64,000 nucleotides of DNA. It comes from Nocardiopsis terrae (GTDB lineage Bacteria > Actinomycetota > Actinomycetes > Streptosporangiales > Streptosporangiaceae). The stretch lies in the NCBI RefSeq assembly GCF_014651695.1, contig NZ_BMXJ01000001.1, positions 598,944 to 662,943 of the forward strand, read 5' to 3'. Positions 50,892-62,007 of the stretch are shown here, one piece after another. Position 1 is the stretch's first letter. Each line of letters opens with the position of its first letter. The translations under genes and the position numbers were made by a program. Under the pieces are notes generated by a model. That model searched no databases and was not told the origin of the DNA. It saw only the letters and a program-made list of their open reading frames with translations.

Positions 50892-51473
50892 TCAGCGGGT
50901 GAGTTCGCCGACGAGTGCGGCCAGCTCGGCCGCCGCCTTCGAGCGGTCCCCCGTGACGTCCCGGACCACCCAGCCGCGCATCCCGGCCAGGTGCGCGGGG
51001 TGCGCGAAGGCGGGGTCGGTGAGCAGGTAGCCGCAGGGCGCGTCCGGCCAGTCCGGGACCGCGGGCAGGCGCTCGGTCCGGTAGGCGGCGGGTTCGCCCT
51101 CCCTGTCGGGGAGTCCGTCGAGTCCCTGGTTCCGGGAGATGTCCGCGCGGGTCGGGCTGCCCGGCTGGGGCAGCGGGGCGTCCACCAGCACGTAACCGAG
51201 GACCGGACGGTGCGCGGCGCGCTGGGCGGCGCCGATCGCACCGAGGAGCGGACCGGAGTCCCCCTCGGCTACGAGTACGGTCGGCGCCCCCGCGGCGACC
51301 AGCCGGTTGATCTCCAGGCTCGCCCGTGCGACGTAGCGGGCGGCGTGGGGCGGCGTGTCGTCGTCCGGAACCTCGGGGAGGGCCGGGGGGCGCCCCCGGG
51401 CGGTGAGCTCTTCCGCCGCGCCCGGGAGGGAGAAGGGGGCCCGGAGGGTGGGGGGCAGGAGGACGGTGATCAC
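50892..51473 (-). CDS. Small alpha/beta-hydrolase-like hypothetical protein
   Basis: 193 residues beginning VITVLLPPTLRAPFSLPGAAEELTARG. The middle TVLVAEGDSGPLLGAIGAAQ has the position of a nucleophile elbow but reads GDSGP instead of GxSxG. LGYVLVDAPLPQPG and CGYLLTDPAFAHPAHLAGM follow. It resembles actinobacterial alpha/beta-hydrolase-like proteins lacking a full triad. GTG 51473 overlaps the cutA stop (GTGA), so it is coupled to cutA. Function not assigned. Confidence 0.65.
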   Translation of the reverse strand: MITVLLPPTLRAPFSLPGAAEELTARGRPPALPEVPDDDTPPHAARYVARASLEINRLVAAGAPTVLVAEGDSGPLLGAIGAAQRAAHRPVLGYVLVDAPLPQPGSPTRADISRNQGLDGLPDREGEPAAYRTERLPAVPDWPDAPCGYLLTDPAFAHPAHLAGMRGWVVRDVTGDRSKAAAELAALVGELTR

Positions 51474-51811
51474 TCGGGGCCGCCCCCGCGGGTCTCGTCC
51501 CGGACCCAGGACAGGTAGGCCGGGTTTCCACCCGCGACCGGTACCGCCACGATCTCCGGCACCTCGTAGGGGTGCGTCCGGACCAGGTGCGCCACCAGAC
51601 CGTCCAGGCGGTCCGCGGCGGTCTTGGCCACCACCAGCCACTCCTGGTCGGCCTGGGTGGCGCCCTCCCAGCGGTAGAAGCTCGTGATCGGTCCGCTCAC
51701 CTGCGCGCAGGCGGCCAGCCGGTGGTCGACCAGCGAACGGGCCACCTCCTCGGCGCCCTCACGGCTGTCGACGGTGGTCTCCACCCGGACGGTCCCGGTG
51801 TGCTCCTGCAT
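51470..51811 (-). CDS. cutA: Divalent-cation tolerance protein CutA
   Basis: A small trimeric PII-like protein of 113 residues, linked in bacteria to Cu2+ and other metal tolerance. The family blocks LAACAQVSGPITSFYRWEG and THPYEVPEIVAVPV are clear. ATG 51811 gives the usual CutA length; the longer frame starts in the divergent promoter. It is translationally coupled to the downstream hydrolase-like gene and divergent from pyrE, 71 bases away. Confidence 0.93.
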   Translation of the reverse strand: MQEHTGTVRVETTVDSREGAEEVARSLVDHRLAACAQVSGPITSFYRWEGATQADQEWLVVAKTAADRLDGLVAHLVRTHPYEVPEIVAVPVAGGNPAYLSWVRDETRGGGPE

Positions 51812-51868
51812 GCTCGTCCCAACTCCGGGCCGGGGCAGCCCTGGTCCGCGCGGCCCCACCCGGTGTCC

Positions 51869-51874
51869 TAGGCT
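51869..51874 (+). promoter_or_regulatory. -10 element of pyrE, probable leaderless transcript
   Basis: TAGGCT ends 8 bases before the pyrE ATG, so transcription would begin at or next to the start codon. No Shine-Dalgarno precedes the ATG, which agrees with a leaderless mRNA. The -35 is weak. Confidence 0.5.
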
Positions 51875-51882
51875 CACTGGTC

Positions 51883-52416
51883 ATGAGCGAACGTGATGAA
51901 CTCCTGCGTCAGATCAACGATAAGGCGGTCGTGCGCGGGAAGGTGACCCTGTCCTCCGGCAAGGAGGCCGACTACTACGTCGACCTGCGCCGGATCACCC
52001 TGGACGGGGAGGCCGCGCCCCTGGTCGGCTCGGTACTGCTGGACACCGTCTCGGACCTGGAGTTCGACGCGGTGGGCGGTCTGACCCTGGGCGCGGACCC
52101 GGTGGCCGCCGCGATGCTGCACGCGGCGCACGCGCGCGGCCGCAGGCTGGACGCCTTCGTGGTGCGCAAGGCCGGCAAGGCGCACGGGCTGCAGCGCCGG
52201 ATCGAGGGGCCGGACGTCCGGGGCCGCCGGGTGCTGGCGCTGGAGGACACCTCCACCACCGGCGGTTCGGTGATGACGGCAGTGGAAGCGCTGCGCGAGG
52301 AAGGCGCCGAGGTCGTGGCGGTGGCGTTGATCGTGGACCGCGGCGCGCGCGCACGGTTGGAGGAGGAGGGCCTGGAGTACCGGCCCGTCTTCGAGGTGTC
52401 CGACCTGGACGTGTGA
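51883..52416 (+). CDS. pyrE: Orotate phosphoribosyltransferase
   Basis: It converts orotate and PRPP to orotidine 5'-phosphate in pyrimidine synthesis. 177 residues. GKVTLSSGKEADYYVDLRRITL is the N-terminal orotate-site segment, VVRKAGKAHGLQRRIEG the catalytic Lys loop, and VLALEDTSTTGGSVM the PRPP-binding motif. The ATG lacks a Shine-Dalgarno and sits 8 bases after a good -10. It stands apart from other pyr genes. Confidence 0.95.
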   Translation: MSERDELLRQINDKAVVRGKVTLSSGKEADYYVDLRRITLDGEAAPLVGSVLLDTVSDLEFDAVGGLTLGADPVAAAMLHAAHARGRRLDAFVVRKAGKAHGLQRRIEGPDVRGRRVLALEDTSTTGGSVMTAVEALREEGAEVVAVALIVDRGARARLEEEGLEYRPVFEVSDLDV

Positions 52417-52477
52417 CCCCGGCTCAGCGGCGGTTCGCGGGCGGGGCCGGTCGGCCCTGCCCGGACCGGGGCCCGGT

Positions 52478-52903
52478 CTAGGGGTTCAGCGTGAAGGTGT
52501 GGCCGGGGCTGCGGTCGGAGATGTCGCGCTGGCTGCCGTTGACGTAGACCTCGACGGCGGCCGGGTCGCCGATGCTGACCTCGAGGCCGTCGGTGTTGTC
52601 CGGGTAGTTCACCGAGTGTCCCTGGGCGAGTTCCTGGTCCAGGAGCACGTCCCCGCCGGGTACCCGGACGAACACGTCGCTGGACTCGCCCACCACGCGG
52701 ATGAAGAGGACGCCCATCTCGTCGGCGTCCACACCCTCGGCCGCGGCCTCTGACGCGTTGGCGCTGACGCTGTCGCCGGTGCCCGGCAGCGAGCGGTACA
52801 GGAAGTACCCGCCGAGGGCTACCAGGGTGACCAGGAGCACGACAGCCCCGACGATGGCCATCACCTGGCCGACGCCGCGCGGATCGTTCCTATGCCTTCC
52901 CAC
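52478..52903 (-). CDS. Membrane-anchored protein with RodZ-tail-like (DUF4115) domain
   Basis: 141 residues. A short basic tail (GRHRNDPRGVGQ) precedes one membrane helix (VMAIVGAVVLLVTLVALGGYFLYRSL). The extracellular part is beta-rich, with FVRVPGGDVLLDQELAQGHSVNYP and VEVYVNGSQRDISDRSPGHTFTLNP, which resemble the C-terminal DUF4115 domain of RodZ. There is no helix-turn-helix domain. GTG 52903 is chosen; no strong Shine-Dalgarno decides it, and GTG about 52864 is an alternative. It could be an envelope protein. Confidence 0.6.
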   Translation of the reverse strand: MGRHRNDPRGVGQVMAIVGAVVLLVTLVALGGYFLYRSLPGTGDSVSANASEAAAEGVDADEMGVLFIRVVGESSDVFVRVPGGDVLLDQELAQGHSVNYPDNTDGLEVSIGDPAAVEVYVNGSQRDISDRSPGHTFTLNP

Positions 52904-53278
52904 GGCGACGAATGTAGCGCGTATCACGACAAAAAGCGACAGCAGTCGCCCGGAAGTCCACGATTCACCACTATTCGTGACATAGCCACCCAGGCTCTCT
53001 CGGCTTCCCCGGCGCCCCCGCCCCTTGCTTCCACCGAGCCCCGTAAGCTGCGGGTACGTAGCCGATCCGGAGCATTTTGGTCTAGACCTTTCCAATGGCT
53101 CCGGCTATTCGGGATACTTGGACGACACCCGGTGGACACGTCCGGACGCAAGGCCCGCGGGCCTTCCCCTGACGACCGGTTCCTCCCACCGGGGGCAACG
53201 CACGCGGGGTGCCGTCGGCACGCGAGAGCATCGCACCGGCGGTCGCTCGATCCAGGCCGAACCAGGGAGAGTCAAGCC
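52904..53278. other. Divergent region upstream of the aldolase gene
   Basis: A 375-base gap without a gene. It contains a DasR-type operator at 53078-53087 and the aldolase Shine-Dalgarno AGGGAGA (about 53265). Codon usage and family resemblance do not support frames crossing it. Confidence 0.55.
53076..53089. promoter_or_regulatory. DasR-type (GntR family) operator upstream of fbaA
   Basis: TTTGGTCTAGACCT contains the perfect palindrome GGTCTAGACC, the core of the Streptomyces DasR box (ACTGGTCTAGACCACT type). It lies about 190 bases upstream of the aldolase start. This would link glycolysis to amino-sugar sensing; the binding protein is inferred. Confidence 0.55.
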
Positions 53279-54301
<1,023 letters not shown>

Positions 54302-54923
54302 GACCCCCGCCCGACCGCTCCCCGGCGGTCCGGCGCCCGGTGCCCGGCGGTCGTGCCCCGACCGCCGGGCACCGTCCTTTCCGCCCGGGTTCCGCCCGTT
54401 CTCCCGTGACCCGCCCGCCCCGCCCTCTCCGGTGGCACACATAGGTCGCGGCACGAAACGCGCCCGCGGACCGTCCGCATCACGCGGACCACTGGCCTCC
54501 GGCACCCCCGCACGAGAGAAACGCGGGTGCACTTTCCACTGCATTCCCCCGCAGTGCGCCCAAAGGCGAGAACGGGCCGCCGACCTCCGGTTTCGAGATC
54601 GGGGGCACGGGCATCCCTCCTGCCGCTCTCCCCTCGGACGGAATGAGGACGTGTGAAGGACAGGAACGGACCGGGTCCGCCCGGCGGCCGTCGGCGTGCC
54701 CGTTACGGGCATCGTGACCGCCTCGCCCGACAGGGTCGTGGCCGGGAGCAGCCGGACCGGGTTCTCCAAAGGGCCGCTCGATGCTTCCGGGAACTGCGGC
54801 GGCAACGGAACGTACTTCACCGAGGCCAGGAGTCCGAGCGGCAACGAACTGTCGTCCGGAAGGGTCGACAGGTGCTGACCAGGACTCCCAGCAGTTCTCC
54901 GGCGCAGGGAAAGGGACGGTCCC
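54302..54923. other. 622-base gap between fbaA and an ABC transporter locus
   Basis: It holds the fbaA terminator. Small frames at 54653-54940 and 54696-54878 have no family resemblance, and their codon bias is poor; I do not call them. A promoter for the ABC genes is expected here but was not identified. Confidence 0.5.
54339..54373 (+). terminator. Terminator of fbaA
   Basis: A perfect 15-bp stem (GGTGCCCGGCGGTCG with complement) closes loop TGCCC and is followed by GTCCTTTCC, 38 bases after the stop codon. Confidence 0.88.
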
Positions 54924-55685
54924 GTGCGCATCACCACTGAGGGTCTGGACTTCGGTTACCGGGGCCGGAAGAAGGTCCTGGACGGCCTCACCTGGACCGT
55001 GGAGCCCGGGGTCACCGGGCTCCTCGGCCCGAACGGCGCGGGCAAGACCACCCTGCTGTCGCTCATCGTGACGCTGCTCCCCGTGCGGGGAGGGCGCCTG
55101 CTCGTCGGGGAGCACGACCTGGCCACCGGTACCGGCCGGGCCCGGGCCCGCCGCGAGCTGGGGTTCGTACCGCAGCGCTTCACCCTGGCGGGCGAGCTGA
55201 CCGTGGCGGACACCGTCGCCTACGCCGCCTGGGTGCACGGGCTGGACCGCCGCGAGTGCGGGGAGGCCGCCCGCCGGGCCCTGGACTCCGTCGATCTGGC
55301 CGGGCTCGCCGACCAGCGCACCCGATCCCTGTCCGGGGGCCAGCGCCAGCGCGTGGGCATCGCCGCGGCCCTCGCCCACGACCCCCGGGTCCTGATCCTG
55401 GACGAGCCCACCGCGGGTCTCGATCCGGGGCAGCGGCTCCGGGTGCGCGAGGTCGTGGCCGGTCTGGACGAGGACCGGACCGTGCTGATCTCCACCCACC
55501 TCATCGAGGACGTCGCCCACCTGTGCTCCCGGATCGGGGTCCTGGCGGGCGGCCGGATCGAGTTCCAGGGCACCTTCCCCGAGCTGGAGGACCTGATCGA
55601 CGACACCGCTGAGGCGAGTGCCTACGGCTCCGGGTTCGAGCGGGCCTACGACCGGCTGATCGCCCGGGTCGGAGAGCGCCCGTGA
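54924..55685 (+). CDS. ABC transporter ATP-binding protein
   Basis: 253-residue cytoplasmic ATPase. Walker A GPNGAGKTTLL is near residue 35, signature LSGGQRQRVGIAAALAHDPRVLILDEPTAGLDP, and H-loop STHLIEDVAHLC. The trailing GRIEFQGTFPELEDLI is the pattern of exporter-type ATPases of the CcmA/NatA group. The GTG start has AAAGGGA upstream. It overlaps the next membrane gene by 4 bases. Exported substrate unknown. Confidence 0.92.
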   Translation: MRITTEGLDFGYRGRKKVLDGLTWTVEPGVTGLLGPNGAGKTTLLSLIVTLLPVRGGRLLVGEHDLATGTGRARARRELGFVPQRFTLAGELTVADTVAYAAWVHGLDRRECGEAARRALDSVDLAGLADQRTRSLSGGQRQRVGIAAALAHDPRVLILDEPTAGLDPGQRLRVREVVAGLDEDRTVLISTHLIEDVAHLCSRIGVLAGGRIEFQGTFPELEDLIDDTAEASAYGSGFERAYDRLIARVGERP

Positions 55686-57067
55686 ACCCGCTCCGGAGCC
55701 GGGAGCCCCGGAGCGGGGCGGCTCGGGGCCCGTCGGCCCAGGGCACGCTGACCCGGAACACGTCGGCCCGGAGCAGGTCGACGGCCTCGCCCCTCTTCTG
55801 GCCGCTCCCGCCGCCCCTGGTGCTGGTCCCGGCCGTGCTCATCCTCCTCATGACACTGGCTTCGACCTGGGGTCAGCTCTCCTGGCGGGCCCTGGACTGG
55901 GTGTACCTCTCCGGGCAGGTGGGGGTCCAGGCACGACTGCCGGTCGTGGTGACGGCCGGGACGGCAGCCCTGGCGGCGGCCCGGTTCACCCGGGCGAGTC
56001 TGGTGTTCGCCCAGCCCTGGCAGCCCCGTCTGGGGCGGGATGTCCCGCTGCGGCACGCGACAGTGGTCATCGGCTGGTGCCTGGGCGCCTATCTGGTGGG
56101 GCTGCTCCCGCTGACCGCCGCCGTCGCCTCGCAGGGCGCGGGCACGCCGCACCCTGTGCCCGTCCTGGGTGCGCTGACCGGGTTCGCGGCCCTCACCCTG
56201 CTCGGCTACCTGTGCGGGGTCGCCCTGCGCGAGCTGATCGCCGTCCCCGTGTCGATCGGTCTTGTCTTCGTGTGCACCAGCCTGCCCCTGGTCGCCGACA
56301 CCTGGACCGCGCTGTCGCTCCAGCTTCCGTTCACCCCCTCCCTCGGTGTGCGGGAGAGCATCCCGCTCGGCCTCTACCGGCTGGGGTTCCTCCTGCTCCT
56401 GGCGACCGCCGCCGTGTGGACGTCCGTCTGGCTCCTGCGGGCCCCACGCCGGTGGTCGGCCCCGCAGGTCACGGCGGTGGTCGCGGTGGCGACCGCCGCT
56501 GCCCTGCCCCACCTGTACGCGTTCCCGCTCGTGACCTACGCTCCGGGCGGCTCCGAGGTCTGCGCTGAGCACGAAGGGGTCCGTTACTGCGTGCACGAGG
56601 GGCACGCGGACGAACTCGCCCTGATCGTCGAACTGGCCGCCCCGGTCTTCGCCGCCTACGGGTCGTCCGAAGCCGTCCCCGCGCAGGTGCGCGACCACAG
56701 CCTGGCCACCGGGGACGACGAAGTGCTGCACGGCGCCGAGCACGGCGTGCTCTGGACGCGCGTCTATCCGGGCTGGGACCCGTACCAGGAGGTACCCGCG
56801 ACGGCGGCCGTGTGGCTGCTGCCCGACATGTTCGTGTGCGGCGAGAGCGTGGGCAATCCGGACGGGAGGGCACCCTCGGAGCAGCGCCGGGTGACCGTGC
56901 TGGTGGAGCTCAAGGCCTGGCTCGTCTCGCGCCCCTTCCCCGGCTCCGCCGACGGCGGTCTGTTCGCCGGGGCCGACCCCGACGAGATCCGGGACTGGAT
57001 CAGCCGGAACGAGGAGCGGATCGCGGCGTGCGAGGTGGAACCGGAGGAACTGCCGTGGCGACCCTGA
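55682..57067 (+). CDS. ABC exporter membrane subunit with extracytoplasmic domain
   Basis: 461 residues. About six membrane segments lie between 38 and 290, after a basic Ser/Arg-rich N-tail. The C-terminal 150 residues are soluble and contain four Cys (CAEHEGVRYCVHEGHADEL, MFVCGES, AACEVEPE), so probably an oxidised outside domain. It overlaps the ATPase gene by 4 bases and the next membrane gene by 13 bases, which indicates a three-gene unit. No named family recognised. Confidence 0.7.
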   Translation: MNPLRSREPRSGAARGPSAQGTLTRNTSARSRSTASPLFWPLPPPLVLVPAVLILLMTLASTWGQLSWRALDWVYLSGQVGVQARLPVVVTAGTAALAAARFTRASLVFAQPWQPRLGRDVPLRHATVVIGWCLGAYLVGLLPLTAAVASQGAGTPHPVPVLGALTGFAALTLLGYLCGVALRELIAVPVSIGLVFVCTSLPLVADTWTALSLQLPFTPSLGVRESIPLGLYRLGFLLLLATAAVWTSVWLLRAPRRWSAPQVTAVVAVATAAALPHLYAFPLVTYAPGGSEVCAEHEGVRYCVHEGHADELALIVELAAPVFAAYGSSEAVPAQVRDHSLATGDDEVLHGAEHGVLWTRVYPGWDPYQEVPATAAVWLLPDMFVCGESVGNPDGRAPSEQRRVTVLVELKAWLVSRPFPGSADGGLFAGADPDEIRDWISRNEERIAACEVEPEELPWRP

Positions 57068-57735
57068 CCCGGAGCCCAGTCCTCACCTCCCTACGCCCCT
57101 GCCTGCTGCCGATGCTGCACGCCCTGGCCGCGGCCGTCGCGGCGGTGGTTCTGGGCCTGGCCGCCCCGGGCGTCGTGGTGCCGGTGGCGGTGTTCGACTG
57201 GCCCAACGAGGAACAGCGGATCCCCGTGGCCGAACTGCTGTGCGTGTGCGCGGCCGCCGTCGGCGCGTGGGCGAACCGGCCCCGGCTGTGGGAGTGGGAG
57301 CGGCTGGGCGGGGCCCGGACCCGAATCCGGGCGGCCGCGGTGTCCGCTCTCGGCGTGCTGCTGTCCGGAGGCGCCGCACTGGCGCTGCTGCCCCACGCGT
57401 CGGAGGCGGAGAACTCCTGGCTACTGGTGACCAACGTCCTGCTGGCGGTGTCCGCCGTGTACCTGCTGGCGCCGTTCCTGGACGCGGTGCCGTCCGGACT
57501 GGTCGTGCTGGCGGGGATCCTCCTGGGGGCGGCGGCCTGCAACACGGTGCCGGGGCTGAACCGGGTGAGCCCCTACGCCTACGTGGGATCTGACGGGTGG
57601 AGGGCCCCGGACCTGCTCGCCGGGGCGACGGTGCCCGCCCTGGCCCTCGGGCTGGCCCTGGCCGCGGTGGCGGCGCACGCGGTGACGCACGGCTCCACCG
57701 CACGGGTCCGGCGGCGCGAGTCGGAGACGGGTTGA
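57055..57735 (+). CDS. Membrane protein of the ABC locus, about six helices
   Basis: 226 residues, strongly hydrophobic, with membrane segments near 14-38, 57-72, 92-112, 120-138, 140-160 and 185-205. GTG 57055 has GGAGG 7 bases upstream and overlaps the preceding stop by 13 bases. With the ATPase and the larger membrane protein it probably forms one exporter. No motif identifies substrate. Confidence 0.7.
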   Translation: MATLTRSPVLTSLRPCLLPMLHALAAAVAAVVLGLAAPGVVVPVAVFDWPNEEQRIPVAELLCVCAAAVGAWANRPRLWEWERLGGARTRIRAAAVSALGVLLSGGAALALLPHASEAENSWLLVTNVLLAVSAVYLLAPFLDAVPSGLVVLAGILLGAAACNTVPGLNRVSPYAYVGSDGWRAPDLLAGATVPALALGLALAAVAAHAVTHGSTARVRRRESETG

Positions 57736-57781
57736 GCCCGGCGCTCGGGGGGACGCCGTGCCCGGTGGCAGGATGGGGGGC

Positions 57782-58198
57782 ATGAACCTGCACCAGAACC
57801 TGCTGAACGAGCCGCCCGAGACGCGCCTGCCCGACGACCCCGAGGCCCGTGAGGCCCTGGCCTCCGCCGACGACCCCACCCCGGTCGCCGGGCGTTTCCC
57901 GTCCTACTCCGCCGCCTGGGCCCGCCTGGCCGAGCTGGCCCTGGCCGACGGCCAGCCGGTGACCGCCTACGCGTACGCGCGCACCGGCTACCACCGCGGC
58001 CTCGACCAGCTGCGCCGCTCCGGTTGGAAGGGCCACGGACCGATCCCCTGGGAGCACGCGCCCAACCAGGGCTTCCTGCGCGCCCTGCACGCTCTGAGCA
58101 GGGCCTCGGAGCGAATCGGGGACGCCGAGGAGGCCGAGCGCTGCGCCACCTTCCTGCGCGACTCCAGCCCGGAGGCCGCCGAGGCGCTCGACGGCTGA
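57782..58198 (+). CDS. DUF3151 family protein
   Basis: 138-residue soluble helical protein conserved in actinobacteria. The characteristic blocks are NLLNEPPETRLPDDPEA, YSAAWARLAELAL, VTAYAYARTGYHRGLDQLRRSGWKG and GPIPWEHAPNQGFLRALHAL. The family usually stands next to purA or fbaA, as here. Function unknown. ATG 57782 follows a G-rich Shine-Dalgarno; an in-frame ATG 9 bases upstream is possible. Confidence 0.9.
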   Translation: MNLHQNLLNEPPETRLPDDPEAREALASADDPTPVAGRFPSYSAAWARLAELALADGQPVTAYAYARTGYHRGLDQLRRSGWKGHGPIPWEHAPNQGFLRALHALSRASERIGDAEEAERCATFLRDSSPEAAEALDG

Positions 58199-58219
58199 GG
58201 CCCCGGCTCGAACACCGCC

Positions 58220-58253
58220 GTGCCCGGCCCCGGCCTCCGCGGGGGCCGGGCAC
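58220..58253 (+). terminator. Terminator of the DUF3151 gene
   Basis: A 14-bp stem (GTGCCCGGCCCCGG region, 58220-58233 with 58240-58253) closes a 6-base loop, 21 bases after the stop. Confidence 0.8.
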
Positions 58254-58293
58254 GCGCCTGCCGCCCGCGCCCCGAACCGCGCCAACCTCCCAC

Positions 58294-58322
58294 TTAACGC
58301 GGTTCAAAGGGTCGTGTACGCT
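58294..58322 (+). promoter_or_regulatory. Promoter of purA
   Basis: TTAACG (58294-58299) and TACGCT (58317-58322) are separated by 17 bases, the standard spacing for the main actinobacterial sigma factor. The pair lies 100 bases upstream of the purA ATG. Confidence 0.5.
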
Positions 58323-58416
58323 CAATACGCAACGGCCCCTGTCGCTGCCTTGCGCCAGGGGTTCATCCATGTTCGGGGTCGGAAAAGCCCCGGTCAGGTG
58401 TCGAGCGAAGAGGTAG

Positions 58417-59706
<1,290 letters not shown>

Positions 59707-59755
59707 ACCGGAGACCACCCGTCCTTCCTCCAGACAGAAGAAGAGGCCCTCTGCA

Positions 59756-61006
59756 GTGAAAGCCCTCGTTCTCGGCGGCGGAGGCCGCGAGCACGCACTC
59801 GTCCGCGCTCTGTCCCTTGATCCGGGTGTCACCAGCATCCACAGCGCCCCTGGCAACCCGGGGATCTCCGACCTGGCCGAGAACCACGTCATCAACGTGA
59901 CGGACGGGTTGGCCGTGACCGAGCTGGCCGCGCGCATCCGCGCCGAGCTGGTCGTGATCGGCCCGGAGGCCCCGCTGGTGGCCGGGGTGGCCGACGCCCT
60001 GCGCGACCGCGGCATCCCGGTGTTCGGCCCCGACAGGGAGGCCGCCCGCCTGGAAGGGTCCAAGGCCTTCGCCAAGGAGGTCATGGAGGCGGCCGGGGTG
60101 CCCACCGCGAAGGCCAGGGTGTGCCGTAACGCGGGCCAGGTCTCCGAGGCCCTCGACGAGTTCGGGGCGCCGTACGTGGTCAAGAACGACGGTCTGGCCG
60201 CGGGCAAGGGCGTCGTGGTGACCGAGGACCGCGCCGCCGCCGAGAAGCACGCCCGCGAGTGCGGCCGCGTGGTCATCGAGGAGTTCCTCGACGGCCCCGA
60301 GGTCTCGCTGTTCGTGCTCACCGACGGGGCGCACGCGCTCCCGCTGCTGCCCGCGCAGGACTTCAAGCGCGCCTACGACGGCGACCAGGGCCCCAACACG
60401 GGCGGCATGGGCGCCTACGCCCCGGTGCCGTGGGCCCCCGCCGGGCTGGTGGACGAGATCATGGAGTCGGTCGTGCGGCCGACCGTGTCCGAGATGAACC
60501 GCCGCGGCCTCCGCTACCAGGGCCTGCTCTACGTGGGTCTGGCTCTGACCGGCAAGGGGCCGCGCGTGGTGGAGTTCAACGCCCGCTTCGGCGACCCGGA
60601 GACCCAGGTCGTGCTGGACCGCCTGGCCACCCCGATCGGGACGGTCCTGCAGGCGACCGACACCGGCGGCCTGGGGTCGATCGGTTCGCTCCAGTGGAAG
60701 TCGGGTGCCGCGGTGACCGTCGTGGTCGCGGCGGAGAACTACCCGGGCGACCCGGTGAAGGGCGACCTCGTCGGCGGCCTGGCGGCCGCCAACTCCCTGG
60801 AGGGCGCCTACGTGCTGCACGCGGGCACCGCCTGGGACGGGGTGCGCGACGTCAAGTCCAACGGCGGCCGGGTGCTGAGCGTGGTCGGCACCGGATCGGA
60901 CCTGCGACAGGCCCGTGAGCGCGCCTACGAGGCCGCGGGCAGGCTCGAACTGCGCGGGTCCTTCTACCGCACCGACATCGCCGAGCGGGCGGCCGCGGAG
61001 GTCTAG
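59756..61006 (+). CDS. purD: Phosphoribosylamine-glycine ligase
   Basis: Second step of purine synthesis (GAR synthetase), 416 residues, ATP-grasp fold. VLGGGGREHALVRALS opens the N-domain, VIGPEAPLVAGVADAL follows. PYVVKNDGLAAGKGVVV and VIEEFLDGPEVSLFVL belong to the ATP-grasp site. RFGDPETQVVLDRL carries the metal ligand. GTG 59756 is used; the longer frame to 59621 overlaps purA and is rejected. Monofunctional, unlike eukaryotic fusions. Confidence 0.97.
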   Translation: MKALVLGGGGREHALVRALSLDPGVTSIHSAPGNPGISDLAENHVINVTDGLAVTELAARIRAELVVIGPEAPLVAGVADALRDRGIPVFGPDREAARLEGSKAFAKEVMEAAGVPTAKARVCRNAGQVSEALDEFGAPYVVKNDGLAAGKGVVVTEDRAAAEKHARECGRVVIEEFLDGPEVSLFVLTDGAHALPLLPAQDFKRAYDGDQGPNTGGMGAYAPVPWAPAGLVDEIMESVVRPTVSEMNRRGLRYQGLLYVGLALTGKGPRVVEFNARFGDPETQVVLDRLATPIGTVLQATDTGGLGSIGSLQWKSGAAVTVVVAAENYPGDPVKGDLVGGLAAANSLEGAYVLHAGTAWDGVRDVKSNGGRVLSVVGTGSDLRQARERAYEAAGRLELRGSFYRTDIAERAAAEV

Positions 61007-61101
61007 GGCGTGCGTCCGCGGACACGCGCCCCGGGACACCGGCAGGACCAGAGCACCGCCCTCACCGCGGTCGTACGGCAGAACCCCCAGAAAGCAGCGT
61101 C

Positions 61102-62007
61102 ATGAGTGGCTTCGTCACCGTTCCCGAGCCCGTCGAGGTCCCCGGGCTGACCCACCTGCACACCGGCAAGGTGCGCGACCTGTACGCGACGGCCTCCGGC
61201 GAACTGGTGATGGTGGCCAGCGACCGGGTCTCGGCGTTCGACTGGGTGCTCCCCACGGAGATCCCCGGCAAGGGCCGGCTGCTCACCCAGCTGTCCCTGT
61301 GGTGGTTCGAGCGCCTCGGCGACCTGGTCGCCAACCACGTCGTCTCCGACGTCCCGCCCGAGGGCGCCCCCGCGGACTGGGCCGGCCGCACACTCGTCTG
61401 CGAGAGGCTGGACATGGTGCCGGTGGAGTGCGTGGCCCGCGGCTACCTCGCGGGCTCCGGGCTGTCCGAGTACCGGGTGGACCGCACGGTGTGCGGCGTA
61501 GCACTCCCCGAGGGCCTCACCGACGGCTCAGAGCTCCCCGAGCCGATCTTCACCCCCGCCACCAAGGCCGAGGTCGGCGACCACGACGAGAACGTCTCGT
61601 TCGGCGTCGTGGCGGCCAGGCACGGCGAGAAGCTCGCCGCGGAGCTGCGCGAGCTCACCCTGCGGGTGTACGGGCGCGGCCGGGACACCGCCCGGGAGCG
61701 CGGGGTCATCCTCGCCGACACCAAGTTCGAGTTCGGCCGGAGCCCGTCCGGCGGACTCGTCCTCGCCGACGAGGTGTTCACCCCGGACTCCTCCCGTTAC
61801 TGGCCCGCCGACGAGTGGAGCCCGGGGCGCGCCCAGCCGTCGTTCGACAAGCAGGTCCTGCGTGACTGGCTGACCTCACCCGTGTCGGGGTGGGACCGTG
61901 CTTCGGACACTCCGCCGCCGGAGCTCCCGGACGGCGTGGTGGAGCGCACTCTGTCCCGTTACACGGAGATCTATGAGCGTCTGACCGGCGGGAAACCCGA
62001 GCTGTGA
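61102..62007 (+). CDS. purC: SAICAR synthase
   Basis: Phosphoribosylaminoimidazole-succinocarboxamide synthase, 301 residues, the longer actinobacterial/yeast-like form. HLHTGKVRDLYATASGELVMVASDRVSAFDW opens the ATP site. VPVECVARGYLAGSGLSEY, FTPATKAEVGDHDENVSF and LADTKFEFG, with VLADEVFTPDSSRYWP, are all intact. It follows purD by 95 bases. Confidence 0.97.
   Translation: MSGFVTVPEPVEVPGLTHLHTGKVRDLYATASGELVMVASDRVSAFDWVLPTEIPGKGRLLTQLSLWWFERLGDLVANHVVSDVPPEGAPADWAGRTLVCERLDMVPVECVARGYLAGSGLSEYRVDRTVCGVALPEGLTDGSELPEPIFTPATKAEVGDHDENVSFGVVAARHGEKLAAELRELTLRVYGRGRDTARERGVILADTKFEFGRSPSGGLVLADEVFTPDSSRYWPADEWSPGRAQPSFDKQVLRDWLTSPVSGWDRASDTPPPELPDGVVERTLSRYTEIYERLTGGKPEL

Noticed and set aside
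54653..54940. Small frames upstream of the ABC ATPase
   Set aside because: Mostly Arg/Gly translation of GC-rich DNA, no Shine-Dalgarno, no resemblance to any family.
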